Positions 37,313 through 46,420 of a DNA stretch of 64,000 bases are shown here, one piece after another. Where the stretch lies: positions 744,001-808,000 of the forward strand of contig NZ_MASR01000001.1 of assembly GCF_001758195.1 (NCBI RefSeq). Direction: 5' to 3'. A program made the position numbers and the translations under genes. The notes below the pieces were generated by a model. The model did not search any database. It was not told the DNA's origin and saw only the letters and a list, made by a program, of their open reading frames with translations. Source of the stretch: Pseudohongiella acticola. Its GTDB lineage: Bacteria > Pseudomonadota > Gammaproteobacteria > Pseudomonadales > Pseudohongiellaceae. The number at the start of each line of letters is the position of its first letter. Position 1 is the first letter of the stretch.

Positions 37313-37409
37313 CTCGTCTCGCTCATCGAACAGGTTGTGATAGCGTATCGCCAATCCTGTGTCTTTTAAAATTGTGGGGTTGCGTACTACTTAAAGGGCC
37401 GGGTTTCGC

Positions 37410-38366
37410 CTATTGCCGATAGTGGGAGAAGTATTGCCTGACTTCTTCCACATCCAGAGCAATGCGGGCTTTGAGCGCATCCAGCGACTCAAACTTTTGT
37501 TCCGGCCGTACCCGGTGCCGGAAAGTTACCGACACCCGGGCGCCATAAATCTCCTGATCAAAATTCAACAGATGCACTTCAAGCAACGCCTTGCCGTTGT
37601 CTTTTACGGTTGGACGATATCCAATATTGGCAGCGCCCTCGGCCGCAATACATTCGTCGTCAGCCAAAAAGATCTCGACCGTGCAGGCGTAGACTCCATG
37701 CAGCGGAATGTTGCGTCGATTCAATGCCAGATTGCAGGTTGGGAAACCCAGGTCACGACCAAGCTGCTGCCCGCGCACAACCGTACCCGAAATGGTATAG
37801 GGCCGGCCCAGTACCTCGGCAACGCGATCAAAATCTGCCTTTGCCAGACACTCACGTACATAAGTGCTGCTGACCCGGACGCCATCCGACACGCAACTGG
37901 CTGTCTCCACCACGTCAAACCCAGCCCGCTTACCGTATCGACACAGCAATTCGAAATCACCACCGCGCTGGTAGCCAAACCGGAAGTCGTTGCCGACAAT
38001 CAGACAGCGGACATTGAGACCCGCCACCAGCACATCTTCCACATAGGACTCAGGGCTCAATTGACTGAGCTCCTGATTAAACTCCAGCAGATAAACGTAG
38101 TCCACACCCATGGCACGCAGCAGTTCAACCTTCTCACCTGCCTCACTCAATCGCGGAGGACAGGACCGGGGATCGCTGGCAAAAAATTCCTCAGGGTGAG
38201 GCTCAATAACAATGACTACCGACGGCACCGCATAATCTGCAGCCTTTTCCAGCAGTTGCGCAACAATACGCTGATGCCCCAGATGCACACCATCAAACTT
38301 GCCAATCGTCGCCACACAGCCAGAGTGCTGCTGCAGGAAACCTTCAGTATTGTGGATGACTCTCAT
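37410..38366 (-). CDS. ribF: Bifunctional riboflavin kinase/FAD synthetase
   Basis: Converts riboflavin to FMN and FAD, 318 residues. The N-terminal adenylyltransferase domain has TIGKFDGVHLGHQRIVAQL and the SSTYVRECLAKADFDRVAEVLGRPY region; the C-terminal riboflavin kinase domain begins near GTVVRGQQLGRDLGFPTCNLAL and includes GVYACTVEIF and EVHLLNFDQEIYGARVSVTFRHRVRPE. Length and domain order are standard. It heads the ribF-ileS-fkpB-ispH series, with a promoter just upstream and two perfect 87-bp repeat copies beyond that. The murJ and rpsT genes often found upstream are not present. Confidence 0.95.
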   Translation of the reverse strand: MRVIHNTEGFLQQHSGCVATIGKFDGVHLGHQRIVAQLLEKAADYAVPSVVIVIEPHPEEFFASDPRSCPPRLSEAGEKVELLRAMGVDYVYLLEFNQELSQLSPESYVEDVLVAGLNVRCLIVGNDFRFGYQRGGDFELLCRYGKRAGFDVVETASCVSDGVRVSSTYVRECLAKADFDRVAEVLGRPYTISGTVVRGQQLGRDLGFPTCNLALNRRNIPLHGVYACTVEIFLADDECIAAEGAANIGYRPTVKDNGKALLEVHLLNFDQEIYGARVSVTFRHRVRPEQKFESLDALKARIALDVEEVRQYFSHYRQ

Positions 38367-38391
38367 TGCCGGAAGCTGCCGAAAAACAAGG

Positions 38392-38420
38392 ATTATAACG
38401 CGTCACGCGCCCGCTTCCCA
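38392..38420 (-). promoter_or_regulatory. Promoter for ribF
   Basis: On the minus strand a perfect -10 TATAAT (38397-38392) with a weak -35 TGGGAA (38420-38415) at 17-bp spacing. The predicted start near 38385 leaves a 20-base leader before the ribF ATG. Confidence 0.5.
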
Positions 38421-38476
38421 CCGCCGAATTCCCTCATCCCCTCAATAGCATCGCCGAGAGCCCACCGCTGCCCTAC

Positions 38477-38563
38477 CAGAGGGTCCCGGAGTCCGGGCGT
38501 GCATCGCCTCGAAGCGCATGCCGCGAGAGCCGATCACCCCGGGCTGCGAGGCCCGATCCACTG
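38477..38563 (+). repeat. 87-bp intergenic repeat, perfect copy 1
   Basis: Identical base for base to the copy at 38586-38672. It starts CAGAGGGTCCC and ends GATCCACTG. Internal self-complementarity (CCCGGA/TCCGGG, CTCG/CGAG, GGGC/GCCC) suggests a folded transcript or cruciform. Open frames across it are translations of the repeat, not genes. It lies with copy 2 in the 329-bp gap between ribF and the small membrane protein gene. Confidence 0.9.
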
Positions 38564-38585
38564 GCCAGAGACCCACATGCATCAG

Positions 38586-38672
38586 CAGAGGGTCCCGGAG
38601 TCCGGGCGTGCATCGCCTCGAAGCGCATGCCGCGAGAGCCGATCACCCCGGGCTGCGAGGCCCGATCCACTG
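38586..38672 (+). repeat. 87-bp intergenic repeat, perfect copy 2
   Basis: Direct tandem repeat of 38477-38563 with a period of 109 bp; the 22-bp spacer between them is unique. Only the segment from CAGAGGG to CCACTG is shared, so the unit has defined ends. No open frame within it is credible. Confidence 0.9.
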
Positions 38673-38695
38673 ACACTGAACCCGGCCCATCAGTC

Positions 38696-38929
38696 TCAGT
38701 TGTCAGAGCCCCCAGTGCTCCCACCCAACCGACCACGCCCCGCCCGATACAGTATCCGCCCCAGTACCAGCGCCCCCACAATCACAACAAACTGCCCCAC
38801 AAACGCATTCGCCACCGAAATCGAATCCGGGCGAGTCATGATGAATCCGAGATTGATGGCTGTCAGCACTGCCGCAATCACACAAATTGCAGACAGCACC
38901 AGAAAAACGATGCCCATGATTTTTTGCAT
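38696..38929 (-). CDS. Small membrane protein, two predicted helices
   Basis: 77 residues with two hydrophobic segments, MGIVFLVLSAICVIAAVLTA and VGQFVVIVGALVLGRILY, separated by a short loop, and a Gly/Arg-rich tail. GAGGG lies 7-8 bases before the ATG. No family recognised. The composition (clean two-helix hairpin, good start) supports a real gene, but the size leaves doubt. It is downstream of nothing obvious on its strand and divergent from the gene at 39062. Confidence 0.5.
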   Translation of the reverse strand: MQKIMGIVFLVLSAICVIAAVLTAINLGFIMTRPDSISVANAFVGQFVVIVGALVLGRILYRAGRGRLGGSTGGSDN

Positions 38930-39061
38930 TGTTCAGCCCTCGCCTTCACACTATGACTCAAGCGCAGAATTATGGCAGCGTGTGCCAGCATCGACAACTG
39001 GATCAAGCGCGCCACGACCGGTATCATCAACACTTCTCAGCACCATTCAATCTGGAACCTT

Positions 39062-39496
39062 ATGCTTGGCCAAATACTGATTACCCTGCTGGTCATTATT
39101 GCCGCCGTTATCTTCCTGCGCAGACAACGCTCGCGGGAACAGACGGGCACCAGGAAGGCGCCACTACCGCGGCGCTCCGACCCGTGGCATGCCGATAACC
39201 GACAGAACACTCCGCCTCCAGATCCAACCGGCACCCAGGCACCCATGGCCAGTAACTTGAAAACCGTGTTGTGGCTTGTGCTGGCAGGCGTTGTTACCAT
39301 CGGCAGCGTCACCACCTACCTGCAATGGCAGGATCAGCAACGACTGGTGACCGTTCTGCTGTATCGTGACGCAGATCAGAACCCGATTATTTACCGCGTT
39401 TCCAAGCGTAACATCGGAGAACGCAGCTTTATCACCGAAGATGGCACTCAAGTAACTGTCTCGACCAACGAGCGCATGGAAATCGTCGGCCTCTGA
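39062..39496 (+). CDS. Membrane-anchored protein of unknown function
   Basis: 144 residues from the ATG at 39062; an ATG 30 codons upstream (38972) would add a stretch without helix or motif. Two hydrophobic helices (ILITLLVIIAAVIFL and TVLWLVLAGVVTIGSVTTYL) flank a basic, Pro-rich linker, and a C-terminal soluble part of about 50 residues (LVTVLLYRDADQNPIIYRVSKRNIGERSFITEDG) follows. No domain recognised. Could be a periplasm-facing sensor or assembly factor, but there is nothing to fix this. Confidence 0.5.
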   Translation: MLGQILITLLVIIAAVIFLRRQRSREQTGTRKAPLPRRSDPWHADNRQNTPPPDPTGTQAPMASNLKTVLWLVLAGVVTIGSVTTYLQWQDQQRLVTVLLYRDADQNPIIYRVSKRNIGERSFITEDGTQVTVSTNERMEIVGL

Positions 39497-39538
39497 CACA
39501 TTGTCAGTAACGACCGATCATCGCCCGGCTGACGCGCT

Positions 39539-39556
39539 TTGTCGAATACTCGACAA
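39539..39556. promoter_or_regulatory. 18-bp inverted repeat TTGTCGA-N4-TCGACAA
   Basis: Perfect 7-bp arms with an ATAC centre in the 158-bp gap upstream of the hydrolase gene, about 98 bp before its ATG. No T tract follows, so an operator is more likely than a terminator. Confidence 0.4.
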
Positions 39557-39654
39557 TTACCCGCTAAAACTCTGTTAAGCTGAACACATTCGGAATTGAG
39601 CCAGGGCCATTCCCTTTCCTCTCTCGACAAAACCAAAGGACCGGAACTCTTTTA

Positions 39655-40356
39655 ATGCCCATATTTCGCTATTTCATTCTTTGCCTGTTGTTGCTTCCCG
39701 TTCTGGCGGCCGCCCGGGACACGATTGTAGAGCTGGAAGACGGCAGCACTGTGAAAGTTTTCCTGTTTCAACCCAGCAATGAACACGGCGACGGTCCCTG
39801 GCCATTGTGTGTATTGATGCCTGGAGGCGACGGCAATGAGTACGTTGCTCGCGCCCAGTTCTGGCTGGGCAAGGAACTGGCTACCCGTGGCTGGATGATC
39901 GCGGTGCCGGTTTCACCTACCAACACACCATTCACCGGCATTAATGGACAAAAAATACCAAAAGTCATCAGCCATTTGCAGGAATCACCGGAAATTCAGA
40001 CCGGCAAAGCTCTGCTCGTGGGCGTTTCCACCGGTGGCAGTTCCGCACTTGAGCTCGCCGCACAGCATCCCGAGCAGTATTATGGCGTTGTTGCCGTGCC
40101 CGGCATGATGAAAGACCTGTCGCTGATTGGTGATATGAAGGATTTGCCGGTCTATCTGCGAGTAGCGGAAGATGACCTGTTCCGTTGGAATGAACAAATG
40201 CCTGCGCTTGCTGGCGCGCTGCGCGCCGGCGGGGCCCGGGTAGATGCGGCCCTGGTGCCTGATGCCCGCCATGTGTTTCAGCTGGACTGGGACAGGCTGC
40301 ATCCCTGGCTCGAGTCATTGCCAACCACAGAACACATTGCACCAATACCCAAATAG
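39655..40356 (+). CDS. Secreted alpha/beta-hydrolase (dienelactone hydrolase/esterase-like)
   Basis: Exported protein of 233 residues with a signal peptide of about 20 residues (YFILCLLLLPVLAAA). The nucleophile elbow GVSTGGS carries Ser125; the acid is likely in VAEDDLF near residue 172 and the His is in DARHVFQ near 216, so the catalytic triad looks intact. LMPGGDGNEYVARAQFW could form the oxyanion region. Substrate unknown; family members hydrolyse esters. It is followed 149 bp later by the PII gene, with no evident link. Confidence 0.72.
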   Translation: MPIFRYFILCLLLLPVLAAARDTIVELEDGSTVKVFLFQPSNEHGDGPWPLCVLMPGGDGNEYVARAQFWLGKELATRGWMIAVPVSPTNTPFTGINGQKIPKVISHLQESPEIQTGKALLVGVSTGGSSALELAAQHPEQYYGVVAVPGMMKDLSLIGDMKDLPVYLRVAEDDLFRWNEQMPALAGALRAGGARVDAALVPDARHVFQLDWDRLHPWLESLPTTEHIAPIPK

Positions 40357-40460
40357 AATAGCAGGCCTGCATTTTTGCGAGGCCCCCTTTCGCGTTGACA
40401 CTCCCAGCAATCACCCAACCCAATCGGTGACTGGTGGTGCTTTTAAATGTGGCATGCTAA

Positions 40461-40844
<384 letters not shown>

Positions 40845-40902
40845 TTCCACAGGGCACTCACTCAGCGACCACCAACGCAAGATCATCCGACAGACAGCCG
40901 GT

Positions 40903-41334
40903 TTACGCCTGCTGCCTGTCAATGACCCGCAACGTCACCATCGCATAAACCAGCTTATTACCCGCCTCATCAAAAAAAGTCACCGCCACCAGCGATGTAG
41001 ACCTGCCTTTGTTGATCAACTCGCCCTGTAATCGAACTCTTGGGCCAAGCACTGGATCCAGGTAGTCAATACGCATATTGATCGTCGTAATCCAGTAGTC
41101 CTCACGTGCAGGAAACAGCGTCCGGATGGTGTACAGCGCCACCATGTCGACATACGTACCGGTAAAACCGCCAAACAATTGCTGCCTCGGGTTTAGCACC
41201 TGTGTTGGCACATGTACATCCAGGTCTATGAAACCTTCCTCTTCGCGTATGACTTTCCAGTCAGGCGCTTCCAGTAGATCACCGGCACAATGGCCGGGGC
41301 GCATAAAAATAGGGGGTTGACGGTCCGAGCTCAT
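40903..41334 (-). CDS. PaaI-type hotdog-fold thioesterase
   Basis: 143 residues with one hotdog domain. QQLFGGFTGTYVDMVALYTI resembles the helix-start motif of PaaI/YbgC-like thioesterases (usual HGG...D replaced by FGG...D), followed by WITTINMRIDYLDPVLGPRVRLQGELINKGRSTSLVAVTFFDEAGN, which is the common strand pattern. The acyl-CoA substrate is unknown. It converges on the PII gene and is 12 bp downstream of the outer-membrane-like gene on the same strand, so it may be co-transcribed with it. Confidence 0.75.
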   Translation of the reverse strand: MSSDRQPPIFMRPGHCAGDLLEAPDWKVIREEEGFIDLDVHVPTQVLNPRQQLFGGFTGTYVDMVALYTIRTLFPAREDYWITTINMRIDYLDPVLGPRVRLQGELINKGRSTSLVAVTFFDEAGNKLVYAMVTLRVIDRQQA

Positions 41335-41346
41335 AATTTCCTTGCG

Positions 41347-42501
41347 TTAGAAATCGAAAAAATAAATCTCAAGGTTCATTTGCACCCTCGGGTCTGGCTG
41401 CCAATCGTTCTCGTGCTCGGCCAACAGTTGTGGCACAAGTTCCAGTACCAGCCAGTCTTCGTATATTGCTTTGCGGTATACCATCTGCGCGAAATAATTG
41501 TCGACGGTTGCCACCGGCTGATTCTGACCGATCAGCCCTATTTCGTAGGTCAGGGTTTCACGTTCACCCAGGGTCTGGTAGAGCGCCACAGACTGGCTGA
41601 ATTCGGTCAAGCGTTCATCATGTTCATAATTAACTTCAGACTCGACGCGAAAATTCAATTTATCAGTGAGTATGCGGGTAAAAAATACGCGTGTGTCCTG
41701 ACCCCAGCCTTCATTGTTGTAATAGAATATCCGGGTGCTGAATCCAGCATACCAGTCATCGCTGAGGTCGACGCCATAACGAACCCGGAACCGATAGAAC
41801 GGATCCAGAGGAATTTTGGCTCGCATGCCAACGTCATGGTTAAATCGCCAACCGTTACGTTCCGGATGCTCATAGCGGAAACCACCGGTGAACGAAGCCG
41901 TGGACACGTTATTCAGTCGCTGATCACGCAATGAATCGCGTTCCGTGTTTTCCGATTCGAAAATGAGCTTCCAGCGTTCAGTGGCGCGAGGCAGGTCAAT
42001 GCTGCCGCCGACCCGAATATTGCCATGATAAGTATTGAAGCGACCTACGCGCTGGTTGATACGCAGACGCATGTAGCTTTCATTGCTGCGCTCGCCGATA
42101 CCTTCACCCGCCAGCCAGTCATCCAGATTGCGACCAATCACTGATACGTTTTTAGAGACACCATCACGCCTGGCTTCGAGCCAACGCCACGCATTGGTGT
42201 GCTCAATTTCTGCCATTGTCCGCGTGATGATATCGTCACCTTCGGCCAATTCCGCTGCATCGCCGCCAGCATTATCAGCACTATTGGCACTATCGGCATG
42301 ATCAGGGCTGTCGGTATCGTCGACGGGTTCAGAGGCCGCACGCCTGCTTTCATCAAACCCCGCATCCGGCTGCGCCATGACAGCAGAACTCAATAGTAGA
42401 CCGCTCGCCAGCAGCATTGGCATAAAAGCAGCCCATATCAGGCGACGCAAAATCATTCCGGGCAGAAACATCAATGTCCTGTTACTCAATAAGGCAGGCA
42501 T
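41347..42501 (-). CDS. Putative outer-membrane beta-barrel protein of unknown function
   Basis: About 384 residues. A long N-terminal signal region (MILRRLIWAAFMPMLLASGLLLSSAVMAQ) is followed by an acidic low-complexity stretch (DTDSPDHADSANSADNAGGD), then many alternating-hydrophobicity strands (MRLRINQRVGRFNTYHGNIRVGG, WYAGFSTRIFYYN, FRVESEVNYEHD) and the final MNLEIYFFDF, a terminal aromatic typical of barrels inserted by Bam. The start is uncertain: ATG 42501, or GTG 42507 which sits closer to a GGGGGAG site, or an internal ATG at 42468. It is downstream of the BlaI/M56 pair, 220 bp away, and may be one of its targets. Confidence 0.55.
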   Translation of the reverse strand: MPALLSNRTLMFLPGMILRRLIWAAFMPMLLASGLLLSSAVMAQPDAGFDESRRAASEPVDDTDSPDHADSANSADNAGGDAAELAEGDDIITRTMAEIEHTNAWRWLEARRDGVSKNVSVIGRNLDDWLAGEGIGERSNESYMRLRINQRVGRFNTYHGNIRVGGSIDLPRATERWKLIFESENTERDSLRDQRLNNVSTASFTGGFRYEHPERNGWRFNHDVGMRAKIPLDPFYRFRVRYGVDLSDDWYAGFSTRIFYYNNEGWGQDTRVFFTRILTDKLNFRVESEVNYEHDERLTEFSQSVALYQTLGERETLTYEIGLIGQNQPVATVDNYFAQMVYRKAIYEDWLVLELVPQLLAEHENDWQPDPRVQMNLEIYFFDF

Positions 42502-42720
42502 GCGCACTACAGCTCCCCCTAAACCATTCCCTTGTATTAACACAATGAGCTGATTGTGCCAGAAACGCACATGAAATCAGTAAGCCGGCTGGCAGTGTAA
42601 TCCACTCAGAGCCGGGCAACCAGCGATATGCCAAGAATTCCCGGCTTTGCCCTTATTTGCCACTTTTCCTCCATAATTGGCGCTCTGTTTGTGGTCCATT
42701 CGTGCTCGACTGACGCTCTA

Positions 42721-43683
42721 CTAATGACCCGTGATCATGTTGTATTCCAGCACGCCGATCACCCATTCCGCACCGTGATGCAAAGGTTCAACCGCCAGCA
42801 CCACTGACAGCGCGGCCACAACCAGCAAAGTGACAACCTGCCGGTAGCTTAGCAGGCGCCGGCTATCCAGCCGCAGCAGAGCGTGAACTCTGGCATGCAG
42901 ATCACTGCCATCAAACGCGACGCCCTGTAGCGGTGCTGTTGAACGGCGCAAAACTCGCCCGATTTGCACCAGCGCCTGGGCAACAGATAGAGACCCATAG
43001 TCTCGCGCGGCGGCGAAATCACAGGACTCCTCGCATAGCAGGTGTAAATCATGCACAACAATCTGTCTCCAGGCGTCTGGCAAGACAAGACAAAAAACGC
43101 GCCCGATCAATATTCGCAGGTTGTCACGACGGCGACGATGAGCCTGCTCGTGGACAAGGATGATGGCCAGCTCCTCGGAGGAGCAGCCGGAAAGAAGCCC
43201 TGAACTGACGTATACCCTTGGCCGCCACCAGCCCAGCGTAAACACGGCTGGCTCTTCAGCGTCCAGCAATCGGAACCCGGATTCGCGACTGGACAGGGCA
43301 TCGAACTGCCGGCGCATACGAACGCCCCGCAGCAAACCAGCCAAAAAATGCCATAACAAGCCGATGGCTGCGGCCACGGCCAGGCCGAACCCGGTCCAGG
43401 CCAGTATGCTGGTACTGGTGGTAGGTACATGGGGTGCACAATTGCCATGGCAATGCGGCTCCAGTAGCAGGCCACCGAGCGTAGGCAGCAACAGCAACAG
43501 CGTGGTCATCAGACTCAGTACAAAAGGTGCAGACCAGAGCAGCAACAACAGATTGCTGCCGTGCGCAGGATGCAGGCGGAAAAGGCCGGGACGAAGCAGT
43601 GGGTAAAACGCCCGTAACACCAGCGTCAACATTAACCAAAGTACCAGCCAGATCAGACACAATGTACCAAAGGTATTAATCAT
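42721..43683 (-). CDS. M56 family metallopeptidase (BlaR1/MecR1-like transducer)
   Basis: Membrane zinc protease of 320 residues. Several N-terminal helices precede a cytoplasmic-side peptidase domain with HEQAH (H178, E179, H182) in the context EELAIILVHEQAHRRRRDN, typical of M56. The beta-lactam sensor domain of BlaR1 is absent; a last helix near the C-terminus is followed by a short tail. In BlaR1 systems activation leads to cleavage of the BlaI repressor. The start at 43683 overlaps the end of the BlaI gene by 8 bp, so the pair is coupled. The signal it senses is unknown. Confidence 0.82.
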   Translation of the reverse strand: MINTFGTLCLIWLVLWLMLTLVLRAFYPLLRPGLFRLHPAHGSNLLLLLWSAPFVLSLMTTLLLLLPTLGGLLLEPHCHGNCAPHVPTTSTSILAWTGFGLAVAAAIGLLWHFLAGLLRGVRMRRQFDALSSRESGFRLLDAEEPAVFTLGWWRPRVYVSSGLLSGCSSEELAIILVHEQAHRRRRDNLRILIGRVFCLVLPDAWRQIVVHDLHLLCEESCDFAAARDYGSLSVAQALVQIGRVLRRSTAPLQGVAFDGSDLHARVHALLRLDSRRLLSYRQVVTLLVVAALSVVLAVEPLHHGAEWVIGVLEYNMITGH

Positions 43684-44131
43684 CAGACACTTCCCCCTGC
43701 TGCTCAACAGAGATCAGCTCTGATTTGCGACGCCTGATCAGGGCTTCCAGATCATCCAGAGAGGCATCATCGAGGTCGGAGGCAACCTGTACAAAACTGC
43801 TGAGTATGGTTTCCATGTCGCCATCGTGCAGCAGCTGAATAACATCACCTAGCATGCGGCCAAGCAGTTTCCCCCGCGAAACCGATGCATGATAGGTGTA
43901 GGCATGCCCCTGTTTAATGCGATCAACATAGGTTTTACGGAACAGCCGCTCCAATGTCGACTGTATTGTACTCAGACCGGGAGCTCGACGCTGAAGGCCT
44001 TTGGCGTCAAGTATTTCACGAATTTCGCGCGCATCCAGATGTGGCCTCTGCCAGAGTGCCTCAAGCACACGCAGTTCCAGCTCGCCCAGGTTATGGCTCA
44101 AAATATTCGACGCAGTGCGCTTTTTCAGCAT
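43676..44131 (-). CDS. blaI: BlaI/MecI/CopY family transcriptional repressor
   Basis: Winged-helix repressor of 151 residues, cytoplasmic. The DNA-binding domain has LGELELRVLEALWQRPHLDAREIREIL and the recognition-wing region LSTIQSTLERLFRKTYVDRIKQGHAYTYHA; the C-terminal dimerisation helices end in an acidic tail. In characterised systems the partner M56 protease cleaves within this family. It is divergent from the TonB-dependent receptor gene, with a 215-bp gap that holds short inverted repeats (CAGGCG/CGCCTG at 44144-44174). No beta-lactamase gene is nearby, so the regulon is something else, perhaps the receptor or the barrel protein at 41347. Confidence 0.85.
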   Translation of the reverse strand: MLKKRTASNILSHNLGELELRVLEALWQRPHLDAREIREILDAKGLQRRAPGLSTIQSTLERLFRKTYVDRIKQGHAYTYHASVSRGKLLGRMLGDVIQLLHDGDMETILSSFVQVASDLDDASLDDLEALIRRRKSELISVEQQGEVSDD

Positions 44132-44286
44132 TCAGTATCCATACAGGCGTTCATAAAACGGTTTTTTCCGCCTGCAATGTAGCCTCGATTCCGAAAAAAA
44201 GCAAAAACCGATCGCCTATCGGCCGTTTATTGTATTTATTTATGTTGTTTATCAATAACTTAAGAATGCTTGCGTTTTTATTGGCC

Positions 44287-44292
44287 TATAAT
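44287..44292 (+). promoter_or_regulatory. -10-like TATAAT upstream of the TonB-dependent receptor
   Basis: A perfect TATAAT lies in an unusually AT-rich stretch (44210-44300), 54 bp before the chosen start. No convincing -35 is seen at 16-18 bp, so activation by a regulator would be needed. Confidence 0.35.
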
Positions 44293-44346
44293 TCAGGTTT
44301 CCACCGACAGGCAACGGGCCTGCAAACTGCCCAGAGGTACAGATCA

Positions 44347-46395
44347 TTGACTAACTCCAGACTCTCATTGGCAACAACCATGGCACTGGTTATAAGCAGC
44401 CACACTTATGCTGCCGAGGCCGAAAATGACGCGCCACAGGAAATACTTGTGTTTGGCAGCGACTTTGACCTGAGAGGCACTCCCGTCACAGCCGCCGAGG
44501 GTATCATCTACGATACCCAACTGGAGTTACGGCCGGTCTCCCGTACGGCAGAGCTACTGGAATTTGTACCCGGCCTGATCGCTACCCAGCACAGCGGCGA
44601 AGGCAAGGCCAACCAGTACTTTGTGCGTGGCTTCAATCTGGATCATGGTACTGACTTCGCGCTGCGCCTGGACGATATGCCCATCAACATGCCCAGCCAC
44701 GGCCATGGCCAGGGGTATGCGGACATCAACTTTATCATTCCCGAACTGGTCAACCAGCTGACGTTCCGTAAAGGCCCCTACTACGCCGACGGTGGCGATT
44801 TTGCCACCGCCGGTTCAGCCGAGTTCAGTTACGCAGACAGTCTCGAACAGGGTTTGCTCAACCTGACGCTGGGAGAAAACAATTATCAGCGGCTGTTCCT
44901 GGGTGAATCCGTTGATCTGTTCGCGGGTCAACTGACGCTTGCCGGCGCCGTTACGCAATACGAAGGCCCATGGGATCGCGACCAGGACCTTGATAGCCGG
45001 CAGGCGCTGGTCAAATACCATGAAGCATCCGCAGCGCGCGAATGGAGCCTCACCGGTATGAGTTACCTCAATGACTGGGATTCGAGCGACCAGATCCCGC
45101 TGCGTGCAGTTGAAAATGGTACGCTTAGCCGCTTCGGCAATGTTGACCCCACCGTGGGTGGCCAGAGCCGACGCAACAGCCTGTCGTTTGAGTGGCAGGA
45201 GAATCTGAGCGCAGATGATCAGTGGAATTTCAGTGCTTACCTGATGGACTACACACTCGACCTGTATTCCAACTTTACTTATTTTGCCAACGACCCGGTT
45301 CGCGGTGACCAGTTCCAGCAGGCAGACGATCGTCGTGTCGCCGGATTCGAAACGGAATACCGACGCACCCTGCAAACTGAAATCCCGACAGAAATTACCG
45401 TCGGTTTCCAGAACCGTTATGACGATATTGACGTCGGTCTTTATCTCACCGAGCAGCGAGCGATTTACGACACCGTGCGTGCCGACAATGTCGAGCAGAC
45501 TCTGAACAGCCTCTATGCGTCCGTGCAGCATCAGTGGACGGATCGCTTCCGCTCAGTGACATCCTTGCGCGCCGACCATTATTCGTTTGATGTGGCAGCC
45601 GGCATCGCAGCCAACAGCGGTTCAGGTGATGACACTCTGATCAGTCCCAAGCTGAATCTGATTTACAGCCCCATGCCCAAACTCGAAACTTTCTTAAGCG
45701 CTGGCCAGGGCTTCCACAGTAATGATGCACGTGGCACCGTAATCAGTATTGATCCAGTCAGTGGCGACCCCATAGATAGTGTAGACCCACTGGCGACTGC
45801 ACGCAGCTATGAGGCAGGTTTCCGGACCTCGCTGATCCCCAAAACCCAGATTGCCGTGACCGCATTCAATATGCGACTGTCCTCAGAGCTTATTTATGTC
45901 GGTGACGCAGGCAATACCGAGGCCGTCGCTCCAAGTGAACGCACCGGTATCGAAATCAGCGGTCTGTACTCACCTACCAGCTGGTTGCTGTTCGACGCAG
46001 ATGTCAGCCATACCAAGGCGCGATTGCGCGGTGTTGGCGCCGACAATTATATCGGAAACGCGCCAGAACGAACGGCATCGCTGGGCATGATTATCGACGA
46101 TCTGAATAACTGGAGCGGCGGCATCCGACTGCGCTACCTGGGCGAGGCGCCGCTCAGCGAAGCACGCCGACCACGCTCCGAGGCAACTTTTCTGATGAAT
46201 GCACAAACAACGTATCAGCTCTCACCCAGTCTGTCAGTGTCGCTGGAATTGCTGAATGTGCTGGATAGCGATGACCGGGACATTACCTACTTTTACGAGT
46301 CCCAACTGCCCGGCGAAGCCGCACCGGTAGAAGATATTCACTTCCACCCGGTCGAGCCACGCAGTGTTCGCGTTAGCCTGCAAGCGCGCTTCTGA
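44347..46395 (+). CDS. TonB-dependent outer-membrane receptor
   Basis: Outer-membrane receptor, about 682 residues. I chose TTG at 44347, which yields a clean signal peptide (LSLATTMALVISSHTYAAEA) and has AGAGG about 9 bases upstream; an ATG at 44380 leaves the signal too short, and ATGs at 44242 or 44266 add a long N-terminus. The plug domain shows SRTAELLEFVPGLIATQHSGEGKANQYFVRGFNLDHGTDFALRLDDMP and YADGGDFATAGSAEF; the barrel ends in RSVRVSLQARF, a terminal Phe. A His-containing loop (MPSHGHGQGYAD) in the plug may contact a metal or ligand, but the substrate is not assignable. It is divergent from the BlaI repressor. Confidence 0.85.
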   Translation: MTNSRLSLATTMALVISSHTYAAEAENDAPQEILVFGSDFDLRGTPVTAAEGIIYDTQLELRPVSRTAELLEFVPGLIATQHSGEGKANQYFVRGFNLDHGTDFALRLDDMPINMPSHGHGQGYADINFIIPELVNQLTFRKGPYYADGGDFATAGSAEFSYADSLEQGLLNLTLGENNYQRLFLGESVDLFAGQLTLAGAVTQYEGPWDRDQDLDSRQALVKYHEASAAREWSLTGMSYLNDWDSSDQIPLRAVENGTLSRFGNVDPTVGGQSRRNSLSFEWQENLSADDQWNFSAYLMDYTLDLYSNFTYFANDPVRGDQFQQADDRRVAGFETEYRRTLQTEIPTEITVGFQNRYDDIDVGLYLTEQRAIYDTVRADNVEQTLNSLYASVQHQWTDRFRSVTSLRADHYSFDVAAGIAANSGSGDDTLISPKLNLIYSPMPKLETFLSAGQGFHSNDARGTVISIDPVSGDPIDSVDPLATARSYEAGFRTSLIPKTQIAVTAFNMRLSSELIYVGDAGNTEAVAPSERTGIEISGLYSPTSWLLFDADVSHTKARLRGVGADNYIGNAPERTASLGMIIDDLNNWSGGIRLRYLGEAPLSEARRPRSEATFLMNAQTTYQLSPSLSVSLELLNVLDSDDRDITYFYESQLPGEAAPVEDIHFHPVEPRSVRVSLQARF

Positions 46396-46420
46396 TTTTA
46401 AGACTGTAACGTGAAACCCT

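Noticed and set aside
38477-38672. CRISPR array or insertion-sequence end
   Set aside because: Only two copies of an 87-bp unit with one 22-bp spacer, no transposase and no terminal inverted repeats.
38473-38781. 102-residue frame with a repeated Arg/His-rich peptide
   Set aside because: It is just the translation of the tandem 87-bp repeats and partly overlaps the small membrane protein gene.
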